Below, one piece after another: positions 1 to 6,900 of a stretch of DNA of 8,405 nucleotides (position 1 is the first letter of the stretch; each line of letters begins with the position of its first letter). The position numbers and the translations under genes are program-made. Source of the DNA: Bacteroidota bacterium (GTDB lineage: Bacteria > Bacteroidota > Bacteroidia > Chitinophagales > LD1); the NCBI GenBank assembly GCA_028288545.1, contig JAQBNQ010000269.1, positions 1 through 8,405 on the forward strand, written 5' to 3'. The notes beneath the pieces are model-generated. The model was given only the letters and a program-made list of their open reading frames with translations, did no database searches and was not told the origin of the DNA.

Positions 1-590
1 CCATAGCCAGCGCTGTTTCAGATGTTTTCGGCTTTCTGCCTAAAAAAAACCTTTTGCTTTCGCTAAAAAGCAATTACAACCAACTGATTAGCCAATTCAC
101 CGGAAGTCATCGGCGCAACATTGCAAAAGCCGAAAAAAAGGGGCTAGCTTTTATTGAGGATGCTGCGCTAAAACAGGTTCAAAAATTTTACATCGAAAAC
201 GTAAACCCTCAGAAAGAGAACTTTAAACCCAAACACGCTGCAATATTTAAAGCTCTTACCTCCGAACTTGTTAAACGCGAAAAAGCAAAGATCTTTGCTG
301 CTATAGATGATTCCGGCAAATTGCTGGCAGCAGTGGTGGTTATAATTCACCACAACAGATTAATTGGCATTATTAATACCTCTTCTATCCCGGGAAAGCA
401 AATTGGAGCCTCGCATTTTGTCTTCGATAACATTATCAAAAAATACGCCGCAACTGACTTAGTGCTTGACTTTGAAGGCTCCTCTATACCGGGTATTGCC
501 CGTTTTTATGAGGGTTTCGGTGCCCAGGAGGAGCGCTTTTTCAATTACCAGCACACAATTATTAGGCGTCTTACCAACGTTTTCAAATAA
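1..590 (+). CDS. GNAT/FemAB-like acyltransferase, C-terminal part (5' partial)
   Basis: The reading frame is open from the first complete codon at position 3 to a TAA at 588-590, giving 195 residues with no in-frame ATG near the left edge, so the gene starts outside the window. A TTG at 54 is an ordinary internal Leu codon, not a likely start. The basic stretch SHRRNIAKAEKKGL followed by a helix-rich region, and the late segment DFEGSSIPGIARFYEGFGA, resemble the C-terminal half of Bacteroidota proteins related to FemAB and the BioF2-like acetyltransferase fold. Family members transfer acyl or aminoacyl groups, often in cell-envelope or peptidoglycan chemistry, but the substrate here cannot be told. 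The N-terminal half of the fold is missing from view. It is followed by a 244-bp gap holding stem-loop repeats. The family call is from recognised motifs; the function is inference. Confidence 0.75.
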   Translation, partial: IASAVSDVFGFLPKKNLLLSLKSNYNQLISQFTGSHRRNIAKAEKKGLAFIEDAALKQVQKFYIENVNPQKENFKPKHAAIFKALTSELVKREKAKIFAAIDDSGKLLAAVVVIIHHNRLIGIINTSSIPGKQIGASHFVFDNIIKKYAATDLVLDFEGSSIPGIARFYEGFGAQEERFFNYQHTIIRRLTNVFK

Positions 591-611
591 AATCTGCTCT
601 TAACTGCTAGA

Positions 612-647
612 GTTGATGAATCAACGGTCTGATTTTTGAACTATGGG
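612..647. repeat. Short, collapsed copy of the GTTGATGAATC stem-loop repeat
   Basis: GTTGATGAATC at 612-622 is identical to the left end of the stem-loop at 648. With the next three bases it forms a self-complementary GTTGAT-GA-ATCAAC (612-625). The following T-rich stretch, ending CTATGGG just before the next copy, aligns with the spacer 710-727 that precedes the third copy. The unit is 36 bp long instead of 80, as if the stem and loop had been deleted. Seen directly; the deletion history is inferred. Confidence 0.55.
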
Positions 648-705
648 GTTGATGAATCGGCTCAATTGGTGTCAGTTTTTAATTGAATTAAGCCGATTTA
701 CCAAC
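648..705. repeat. 58-bp stem-loop element, copy 2 (20-position stem)
   Basis: The left arm 648-667 pairs with the right arm 686-705: 17 Watson-Crick pairs, one G-T wobble (654/699) and two mismatches (652/701 and 663/690), enclosing an 18-nt loop (668-685). The element begins GTTGATGAATC, and the far right end, GATTTACCAAC, is the degenerate inverse of it, so the element has terminal inverted repeats. It aligns without gaps with the next copy 80 bp downstream. It is noncoding and lies between the acyltransferase and the porP/sprF-like gene. It could be a structured RNA segment, a small repeat of REP or MITE kind, or a regulator of the downstream promoter. Confidence 0.75.
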
Positions 706-727
706 CTGGCAATTTTTAAATTATTGT

Positions 728-785
728 GTTGATGAGTCTACCTGATATGGCACCAATTTTTAACGAATCAGGTAGATTTGGTGGA
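728..785. repeat. 58-bp stem-loop element, copy 3 (10-bp perfect core stem)
   Basis: Positions 737-746 pair perfectly with 767-776 around a 20-nt loop. Outward pairing continues mostly through G-T wobbles. It starts GTTGATGAGTC, exactly 80 bp after copy 2. The inner stem sequence differs from copy 2 but still pairs: 739/774, 740/773, 742/771 and 744/769 are double changes that keep Watson-Crick pairing. The right arm overlaps the TTTG (777-780) proposed as the upstream element of the following gene's promoter. Confidence 0.75.
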
Positions 786-808
786 ATACATTGTTTTATC
801 TAACTTTA
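777..808 (+). promoter_or_regulatory. Candidate Bacteroidota-type promoter for the porP/sprF-like gene
   Basis: TTTG at 777-780 and TAACTTTA at 801-808 are separated by 20 bases. This matches the Bacteroidota housekeeping pattern TTTG / TAnnTTTG in all but the last position of the second box. Transcription would begin about 15-20 bases before the ATG at 835. The upstream box lies in the right arm of the preceding stem-loop. The motif is seen; its activity is inferred. Confidence 0.5.
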
Positions 809-834
809 GCAGTCCTAATTAAAAGGTTTTTTGC

Positions 835-1863
835 ATGAGAAAAATATACGCTGTACTGGTAGCCATTTTGTTCTGTGTTTCCACATATGCACAGGATATC
901 CACTTTTCGCAATATTACGCGTCGCCGCTTACGCTTAATCCTGCGCTTACCGGCAATGTAAATGGTGTTTTCAGGGTAGCTTTTAATTACCGCAACCAGT
1001 GGTTCAATATTCCTACTCAAAATACAATTGCGCCTTATCAAACTTACCAGGCATCATTTGATATGCCTTTGCTGCGCGACCGCTTAGGTAACGATGGCTT
1101 TGGAGTGGGTGCAATGTTCTATTCGGATAAAGCCGGCGATGGCGCCCTTACTACTTTTTCAGGACTGGCTTCTATTGCTTATCACAAGGCAGTTGACAGA
1201 TACGGAAAGGGAAGAATTTCGTTAGGAATGCAAGCGGGTGTTGTAGCAAAACAGATAAAACTTAATAACCTGGTTTTTGAAAACCAGCTTGATCAATTTG
1301 GATTTAATACCTCTCTTTCGAACGGCGAAAGCTACTATAACAACAAAACGATTTTGTATCCCGATGTAAATATCGGCGCCTTATGGACCCACGCTCCTAA
1401 AGATAAATTCCGTTACTACGTAGGCTTTTCCATGGATCACTTGTCGCGTCCACGCGAATCTTTTTTACAGGATGAATCAAACCGCCTGAACTACCTTTTT
1501 AAAGCGCATGGAGGCTGCGAAATTTTCCTAAATAGGGACTATTCTTTGAGCCTTTCGCCAACTTTCCTGTTTATGTTACAGGGCCAGGCGCAACAATACA
1601 ACCTGGGGTTAGCTCTTAATTACTGGATTAATGACGACGTAGCTGTGTTTGGCGGCGGTTTTTACCGTGTAAGGGATGCAGCAATTTTAAATGTGGGAGT
1701 TGAATTTTTTAATGTAAGACTTGGATTAAGCTACGATATCAACCATTCTGATCTGAAAACGGCAACCCAGGCCCAGGGAGGATTAGAGGTTTCGCTTATC
1801 TATGTCTTCAAAAAAGAGAAGCCAGGCAGAATACAGTATGAAAAGTACTGTCCGCTTTTTTAA
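835..1863 (+). CDS. PorP/SprF family type IX secretion system outer-membrane protein
   Basis: The 342-residue product opens with a clear signal peptide: basic MRK, a hydrophobic core, and likely cleavage after Ala19 in STYAQ. The mature protein begins DIHFSQYYASPLTLNPALTGN, the hallmark N-terminus of the PorP/SprF family. The rest is a series of alternating, glycine- and aromatic-rich strands typical of an outer-membrane beta-barrel, including NPALTGN near residues 34-40, the FRVAFNYRNQW strand, and late strands such as LNVGVEFFNVRLGLSYDIN. The length is usual for the family. SprF is known to be needed for surface delivery of the SprB adhesin in Flavobacterium johnsoniae; PorP is a related component in Porphyromonas. 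The gene directly precedes a SprB-repeat protein gene (131-bp gap), so it is probably that protein's dedicated secretion partner. ATG 835 is the only start that keeps the signal peptide intact. An AAAAGG at 821-826 is the only weak ribosome-site-like motif. Confidence 0.93.
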   Translation: MRKIYAVLVAILFCVSTYAQDIHFSQYYASPLTLNPALTGNVNGVFRVAFNYRNQWFNIPTQNTIAPYQTYQASFDMPLLRDRLGNDGFGVGAMFYSDKAGDGALTTFSGLASIAYHKAVDRYGKGRISLGMQAGVVAKQIKLNNLVFENQLDQFGFNTSLSNGESYYNNKTILYPDVNIGALWTHAPKDKFRYYVGFSMDHLSRPRESFLQDESNRLNYLFKAHGGCEIFLNRDYSLSLSPTFLFMLQGQAQQYNLGLALNYWINDDVAVFGGGFYRVRDAAILNVGVEFFNVRLGLSYDINHSDLKTATQAQGGLEVSLIYVFKKEKPGRIQYEKYCPLF

Positions 1864-1929
1864 GCCTGATGTTGAGGCAAATAGGATTTTAAGCAAAACA
1901 AAGGTGTTTTATCTGGCAAAAAGTTTTCC

Positions 1930-1937
1930 GAACTTTG
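1930..1937 (+). promoter_or_regulatory. Candidate -7 box for the SprB-repeat gene
   Basis: GAACTTTG matches TAnnTTTG at seven of eight positions. A T-run (1907-1910) 19 bases upstream is a poor TTTG match. A start about 50 bases before the ATG at 1995 would follow. The gap 1864-1994 shows no strong terminator, so the gene may also be read through from the porP/sprF-like gene. Confidence 0.3.
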
Positions 1938-1994
1938 CGCAACCCATGGATGCACACCCTCATCTTGGTAGTATTAAGTTATAGTTAGCTGAAC

Positions 1995-4900
1995 ATGAAA
2001 AGATTTAACAAGAAGAAGTTTTACGGTGTTTTTTTGCTGGCGCTTTTTATTGGTGCGCTACAGGCCCAGCCGGGGTGCCCATCTATAAGTGCAGGTGCCG
2101 ACCAAAGTTTGCCCTGTGGTACCAATTGTACAACTTTAAAAGCTGTGCCATTTCAAACTGGTGCTACCACTAGCTATAGTGTTTCGCAAATACCATATGC
2201 GCCGCCTGCCCCCTATAATGGTGGAACTTCGGTGTTGGTTCACACAGATGATCTTTGGTCGGGCAGCGTAAACCTGCCTTTTACTTTCTGCTACTTCGGC
2301 AACTCCTATACCCGGGTTATATTGGGCTCTAACGGTGAGGTTTCGTTTAACACAGCAAATGCAGGCCTTTATAACAGCTGGTCAATTCCCGGTCCTATTC
2401 CTACTACCCTTCCTGCCGATATTTCAAACACCATATTGGCTTTCTGGCAGGATCTTGACCCTACTAACCAGGGCGATATAAACTGGCAGGTTCATGGCGT
2501 TGCGCCATGCCGGATGTTTATAGCATCCTGGAATCGTGTTGCATTATATGGCGATGCCAATAGCGTAAACAGTTCCTATTGCTCCTTATCCGATTACGAA
2601 ACTGCGCAGGTAGTTCTTTATGAAACAACCAATGTGATTGAAATATACATACAAAAAAAGGATGTAATATGTGATGACCTTTTAGGAACCTATTGGAATG
2701 GTGGTAATGCCATAGAAGGGATACAGAACGCTACCGGTACCATAGCTTACGCCGTTCCCGGTCGCAATTATACCCAGTGGACTTCGCATAACGATGGTTG
2801 GAGATTTACACCCACCGGCGCTTCAACAGTTGCAGTTAGCTGGTTTGACGGCGCTACTCAAATAAGCAATGATAGTGTAGCTACCGTTTGCCTTAACCAA
2901 CATCAAAAAACATATACCGCCCAGGCCATTTACACACCTTGCGCGGGCGGAACTCCGGTAACCGTTACCGATAATGTAACTGTTACACTGGCAGGTTCTC
3001 TTATTGCAGGAATTGATTCTGTAAAAAATATCAGCTGCTCCGGCTTAAGCGATGGCAGCGCCTATGCACATGCCAGCAGCGCCAACCCTCCATTTACCTA
3101 TGGCTGGTCAAACGGCTCAAACTCGCTTTCAATTACAAATCTTGCGGCCGGCACTTATATTTTTACTGCCACCGATGCCTCCGGTTGCCGTATAGCCGAT
3201 ACGGTTACTATTGTGCAACCAACACCGCTTACGGTCAATGTTCCCGATGTTACGGTTATTAATTGTACAGGTAATGGAACAGGTTCACTTGTAGCTTTTG
3301 CCAGCGGCGGAACAGTGCCTTATACTTATAAGTGGGATAACCTGCAAACCAATGATACCGCCAGCAACCTGGCCGCAGGTACTTATTATATTACTGTTAC
3401 GGACACCATGCAATGCACTGCTACTGCCAGCGGAACGCTTACCATTAACGTAGGTGGCAACACCCTGGTTATGGGCAATCCTGCCGTTACCAATGTTAGC
3501 TGCAACAGTTTTAGCGATGGCAGTATTATCGCCAACGTTTCAGGAGGTTCACCACCCTACGGGTATAGCTGGAGTAATCTGCAAACCGGTGATACGGCTA
3601 CAGGTCTTGCTTTTGGCAACTACATTGTAACCGTTACCGATGTTGGCTCATGTACTGCTACAGCTGCTTACAACATTACTCAACCGCCTCCGTTGGCAGC
3701 GGGCACTCCGGTTATTCAGAATATCGGATGTAACGGTGCTTCGTCAGGTAGTATAACGGCCAATCCTACGGGTGGAACACCTACTTACACTTATGCCTGG
3801 GTACAGCAATCCAACAGCCAGGCATATACCGGCCAAACTATTAGTAATTTAATTGCCGATACTTACAATCTTACAGTTACTGATGCCAACAGTTGTACAG
3901 CTATTGCCATTTACCAGGTCACTTCTTCTCCTCCGCTAATTTTTACTACTGACTCAACTAATGTTACCTGCTTTGGTGGAAGCGATGGAACCGCAACCAT
4001 TAATATTACCAGCGGAACCCAGCCATATCAATACAATTGGAACGGTAGCGGCAATACGGCTAACTCAACCATTACCGGATTATCGGCAGGATTAGTTACT
4101 GTTATAGTAAGCGATGCTGATTGCAGCGCTCTTGCCACCTTTAACTTAACACAACCCACAGCGGTTGGTGTTAACCTGGTTAATCAAACTGCGGTTTCAT
4201 GTAATGGCGGAAGCGATGGCACCATTACGGTTAGCGGTACCGGTGGAACCCCCGGCTATACTTATGTTTGGAGCAACACACTGGCCGGTGCAACGGATTC
4301 GCTTTTACCTGCGGGTGGCGTTACGGTTACTGTTAGCGATGCTAATTCTTGTACTGCTTTACAATCATATATCATTACAGAACCAACAGGAATGTCGCTT
4401 ACCTTAACTGAGGATGATGCAAAATGTTTTAATGCTGCTGATGGCGATGCCGAAGCTCATCCATCAGGCGGAACTCCTCCTTACACTTATGTTTGGTCAG
4501 ATGGGCAGCTTGAACAAGTGGCAAGCAGCCTGGTTGCCGGCAACTATATATGTACGGTAAGTGATGCTGGTGGATGCAAGGTCAATGCAAACACTACTGT
4601 CAACCAACCCACCGACCTGGTAATTGGCGCAGCAGGAAACGGCGTGAAATGTATGGGCGATAAAAACGGAAGTATTACGGTTACAGCCAATGGCGCTACA
4701 CCTCCTTACAATTTCTCAGCTACACAGGATGGCGCTAATTTTGTTTATGCAACTAATGGTACCATCGTAGGCCTTGATACGGGTAATTACACAGTTATTG
4801 TTTCTGACAGCAATGGTTGCACAAAAACCACACCGGCCAATGTTCCAAACGCTGCGCCTAATGCATTTACCAGTTATACCGATTCTACTTTATGTTATGG

Positions 4901-5624
4901 TCCTGCCTACAATGACGGTGCAGCGCATATCAGCACCACAACTCCTTTAAATGGCCCTTATCAATATAGTATAGATGGTGGCGCTTTGCAGGATACAGGT
5001 TACTTCAGCAATTTATCGGCCGGCCCACATACAATTACTACCGTTAATGTTAATGGCTGCGTAGATAGTGTGCCTGTATTAGTGCTTGAGCCCCTACCAA
5101 TTGTTGTACAGGTTGTACCCGATACAGTGATACTTGCGCTGGGACAAGGCCAGGCAGTGCAGGTTAATTACCTTAATGCCACTAACCCAACTTATACCTG
5201 GACACCTTCTTTAGGATTAAGCTGTATTGACTGCCCGAACCCTGTTGTAAGTGCTTATACCCCGGGAGAATACACGATTACCGTTAGTATGATAAATGGC
5301 GGAGCTACCTGTTATGGTTCGAACACTTTAAACGTACAGATACTTCCACATCAACCGGTGTTTATTCCAAACTCGTTTAGCCCTAATGGCGATGGCAATA
5401 ACGATGTTTTCCTTATTTATGGCGAAGGCATAAAGGTGGTTCAACTGAAGGTATTTAACCGTTGGGGTATTTTGGTGTTTGAAAGTGAAAATCAGTTTGG
5501 CGGATGGGACGGTACTTATAGAGGTCTGTTACAGGATCCATCGGTATACGTTTACGTAGCCGATATCACCTTCCTGGACGATACTACTTTAAAGAAAACA
5601 GGCTCTCTTACACTCATTAGATAA
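1995..5624 (+). CDS. Secreted SprB-repeat adhesin-like protein with gliding-motility (CHU_C) C-terminal domain
   Basis: The 1209-residue product has a signal peptide (MKRFNKKK, hydrophobic core, cleavage near LQA|Q, residue 24). Residues about 25-275 form a beta-rich, Cys-containing domain with NIDO-like features (LGSNGEVSFN, ILAFWQDLDP, ETAQVVLYETTNVIEIYIQ). Residues about 275-333 look Ig-like. Residues about 341-1036 carry nine roughly 70-80-residue repeats of the SprB type (C-x-x-x-x-DG ... GGTPPYTYxW ... LxAGxYxVTVTDxxxC). Residues about 1037-1118 form another Ig/PKD-like domain with a CIDC motif. Residues about 1120-1209 form the CHU_C domain, with IPNSFSPNGDGNNDVF, FNRWG and a terminal GSLTLIR, the T9SS type B sorting signal. 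The protein is predicted to cross the outer membrane by the T9SS and sit on the surface or be released, acting in adhesion or gliding. SprB of F. johnsoniae is several times longer. The porP/sprF-like gene just upstream is the likely partner. The ligand is unknown. Confidence 0.9.
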   Translation: MKRFNKKKFYGVFLLALFIGALQAQPGCPSISAGADQSLPCGTNCTTLKAVPFQTGATTSYSVSQIPYAPPAPYNGGTSVLVHTDDLWSGSVNLPFTFCYFGNSYTRVILGSNGEVSFNTANAGLYNSWSIPGPIPTTLPADISNTILAFWQDLDPTNQGDINWQVHGVAPCRMFIASWNRVALYGDANSVNSSYCSLSDYETAQVVLYETTNVIEIYIQKKDVICDDLLGTYWNGGNAIEGIQNATGTIAYAVPGRNYTQWTSHNDGWRFTPTGASTVAVSWFDGATQISNDSVATVCLNQHQKTYTAQAIYTPCAGGTPVTVTDNVTVTLAGSLIAGIDSVKNISCSGLSDGSAYAHASSANPPFTYGWSNGSNSLSITNLAAGTYIFTATDASGCRIADTVTIVQPTPLTVNVPDVTVINCTGNGTGSLVAFASGGTVPYTYKWDNLQTNDTASNLAAGTYYITVTDTMQCTATASGTLTINVGGNTLVMGNPAVTNVSCNSFSDGSIIANVSGGSPPYGYSWSNLQTGDTATGLAFGNYIVTVTDVGSCTATAAYNITQPPPLAAGTPVIQNIGCNGASSGSITANPTGGTPTYTYAWVQQSNSQAYTGQTISNLIADTYNLTVTDANSCTAIAIYQVTSSPPLIFTTDSTNVTCFGGSDGTATINITSGTQPYQYNWNGSGNTANSTITGLSAGLVTVIVSDADCSALATFNLTQPTAVGVNLVNQTAVSCNGGSDGTITVSGTGGTPGYTYVWSNTLAGATDSLLPAGGVTVTVSDANSCTALQSYIITEPTGMSLTLTEDDAKCFNAADGDAEAHPSGGTPPYTYVWSDGQLEQVASSLVAGNYICTVSDAGGCKVNANTTVNQPTDLVIGAAGNGVKCMGDKNGSITVTANGATPPYNFSATQDGANFVYATNGTIVGLDTGNYTVIVSDSNGCTKTTPANVPNAAPNAFTSYTDSTLCYGPAYNDGAAHISTTTPLNGPYQYSIDGGALQDTGYFSNLSAGPHTITTVNVNGCVDSVPVLVLEPLPIVVQVVPDTVILALGQGQAVQVNYLNATNPTYTWTPSLGLSCIDCPNPVVSAYTPGEYTITVSMINGGATCYGSNTLNVQILPHQPVFIPNSFSPNGDGNNDVFLIYGEGIKVVQLKVFNRWGILVFESENQFGGWDGTYRGLLQDPSVYVYVADITFLDDTTLKKTGSLTLIR
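3015..5102 (+). repeat. Nine tandem SprB-like repeats coded within the adhesin gene
   Basis: Repeat starts fall near residues 341, 416, 495, 571, 653, 730, 806, 881 and 962, a period of about 70-80 residues. Repeats 1-7 keep the P-[YF]-x-Y-x-W core (repeat 4 has T-Y-T-Y-A-W); repeats 8 and 9 have diverged to PYNFSA and PYQYSI. Some similarity persists at DNA level: ACTTATGTTTGG recurs at 4260 and 4485, exactly 225 bp (75 codons) apart, and CTGCAAACC at 3342 and 3579 in repeats 2 and 3. Each repeat has exactly two Cys, one near the start and one about 50-60 residues later. Confidence 0.85.
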
Positions 5625-5631
5625 AGCTGTT

Positions 5632-6126
5632 CTACGCCACTTTTAAAGGAATAAGATTTTCTGTCGAAACGATAATGCCGTCCTCATCGCAGTATATAAA
5701 TTCTCCCGGCACAAATTCAACTCCTCCAAAACGCACCGGTATATTTTCCTGGCCCTCATTGCGTTTATTACTTTTTAAAGGAACCGTATCCAATGCCTTT
5801 ACGCCAATATCCAAAGTAGCAATAGCTGCGGAATCGCGGATACAGCCGTAAACTATGATGCCATTCCAGTTATTTTTAACTCCAAGTTCGCCCAGCATAT
5901 CGCCCAATAAAGCGCAACGAGTTGAACCACCTCCATCTACCACCAAAACTTTTCCATCCCCATCCGATTCAAGCGCTTTGCGCACAAACGAATTGTCCTC
6001 AAAACACTTTACAGTGTGGATGATGCCATAAAAATCCGCCCGGCCACCAAAGTCCGAAAATCCGGGCTCCACAACCCTTACCTTGTCCGCATTAACATCG
6101 CATAGATCTGTAGTCTTTACCTGCAT
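5632..6126 (-). CDS. rraA: RraA family protein (ribonuclease activity regulator / HMG aldolase-like)
   Basis: The 164-residue product aligns by eye along its full length with E. coli RraA (161 residues). Shared landmarks include the opening TTDLCD, VVEPGFSDFGGRADFYG (residues 19-34), TVKCFEDN (38-45), VLVVDGGGSTR (60-70), NGIIVYGCIRD (88-98), LDIGVKAL (105-112) and a late FGGVEFVPGEFIYCDEDGIIVS. In E. coli RraA binds RNase E and lowers its activity. Many relatives are instead metal-dependent 4-hydroxy-4-methyl-2-oxoglutarate aldolases. This protein has Arg97-Asp98 where, as recalled, E. coli RraA has Arg-Gln; the Asp is associated with metal binding in the aldolases, so enzymatic activity is possible. 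The start codon lies 4 nt after the stop of the PPK2 gene, so the two are co-transcribed. The stop codon faces the adhesin gene's stop across 7 bp. The family call is firm; regulator or enzyme is undecided. Confidence 0.9.
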   Translation of the reverse strand: MQVKTTDLCDVNADKVRVVEPGFSDFGGRADFYGIIHTVKCFEDNSFVRKALESDGDGKVLVVDGGGSTRCALLGDMLGELGVKNNWNGIIVYGCIRDSAAIATLDIGVKALDTVPLKSNKRNEGQENIPVRFGGVEFVPGEFIYCDEDGIIVSTENLIPLKVA

Positions 6127-6130
6127 ATTT

Positions 6131-6892
6131 TTACTTTTTGTCTTTCATATCCTTAAAGCCGGGGTACTTCATCTTCAATGATTCCAGAGTTTCAACCAGC
6201 TTTTTGGCAATGTAATATTCTTTGTACCAGTTATTATCGCAGGGAACTATATTCCATTCGGCATATTCACTGCAGTTTTCAAAAGCCGCTTCGTAAGCTT
6301 TCATATATCCATCCCAGTACTCTCTTTCCAACAGGTCGCCTTCATTATATTTCCACATTTTGGTTTTATCGCTCATCCGCTCGTTTAACCTTACCTGCTG
6401 TTCATCCTTAGAAATGTGCAGATAAAACTTCAGCACCACTGTTCCGCTTTCGGTTAACAGCCGCTCAAAATTATTAATGTGTTCATAGCGCTTTTCTATG
6501 ATTTTATCATCTACCCATTTGTGTACCTTTTGTATCAATACATCTTCGTAATGCGAGCGGTTAAAAATATGTATCATTCCCTTGCGCGGCGTATGAATAT
6601 GTATCCGCCATAAAAAGTCGTGCTTCAATTCATTTTCGGTAGGCGCCTTAAACGCAGTTACCCTGCACCCCAAAGGATTAACGGTATCAAAAACATTCCT
6701 CAAAACCCCATCCTTTCCGGAAGCATCCATGCCTTGTAAAATTACCAGCAGGCCATGCTTGCTTTCTGCATAAAGAAGATTTTGCAATTCCTCCAGCTTT
6801 ATTTTCAGTTTACCTGTTTCTTTTTTGATCTTCTCTTTATTCAGCTTTTTGGGAGCTCCGGTTTCAATATCCTTCAGCTTAATCTTTTTCAT
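6131..6892 (-). CDS. PPK2 family polyphosphate kinase (polyphosphate:nucleotide phosphotransferase)
   Basis: From the ATG at 6892 the product has 253 residues. The Walker A motif GMDASGKDG lies at residues 54-62, and the Walker B/lid region DFLWRIHIHTPRKGMIHIFNRSHYEDVL at about 92-119, with the NRSHYEDV signature at 111-118. These mark the PPK2 fold, which moves phosphate between polyphosphate and nucleotides in the cytoplasm. The NRSHYEDV form and the length resemble the class III group, known to phosphorylate AMP and ADP, including a characterised Cytophaga enzyme. The frame stays open upstream to an ATG at 6967, but those 25 extra residues (MPDLYKCFRG...) do not look like the family, whereas MKKIKLKDIE is a normal beginning, so 6892 is preferred. 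It is the first gene of an operon with the RraA-family gene. The class is inferred from motifs. Confidence 0.92.
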   Translation of the reverse strand: MKKIKLKDIETGAPKKLNKEKIKKETGKLKIKLEELQNLLYAESKHGLLVILQGMDASGKDGVLRNVFDTVNPLGCRVTAFKAPTENELKHDFLWRIHIHTPRKGMIHIFNRSHYEDVLIQKVHKWVDDKIIEKRYEHINNFERLLTESGTVVLKFYLHISKDEQQVRLNERMSDKTKMWKYNEGDLLEREYWDGYMKAYEAAFENCSEYAEWNIVPCDNNWYKEYYIAKKLVETLESLKMKYPGFKDMKDKK

Positions 6893-6900
6893 AACTGCTA

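Noticed and set aside
612..785. Integron attC site or CRISPR array as an explanation of the repeats
   Set aside because: The repeat ends do not match the attC core RYYYAAC/GTTRRRY, there is no integrase or cassette, and spacing and copy number do not fit CRISPR repeats and spacers.
1833..1861. Possible terminator: ACAGTA/TACTGT hairpin followed by a T-run at the end of the porP/sprF-like gene
   Set aside because: The 6-bp AT-rich stem lies inside codons of the conserved C-terminus and four bases separate it from the T-run, so it is too weak to call.
1802..1984. 60-codon plus-strand frame overlapping the end of the porP/sprF-like gene
   Set aside because: It overlaps the conserved PorP C-terminus in another frame, has no recognisable domain, and its downstream half is probably leader and promoter for the adhesin gene.
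4165..4407. 80-codon frame inside the adhesin gene
   Set aside because: It lies wholly within the SprB repeat region in another frame; its composition reflects the repeat codons.
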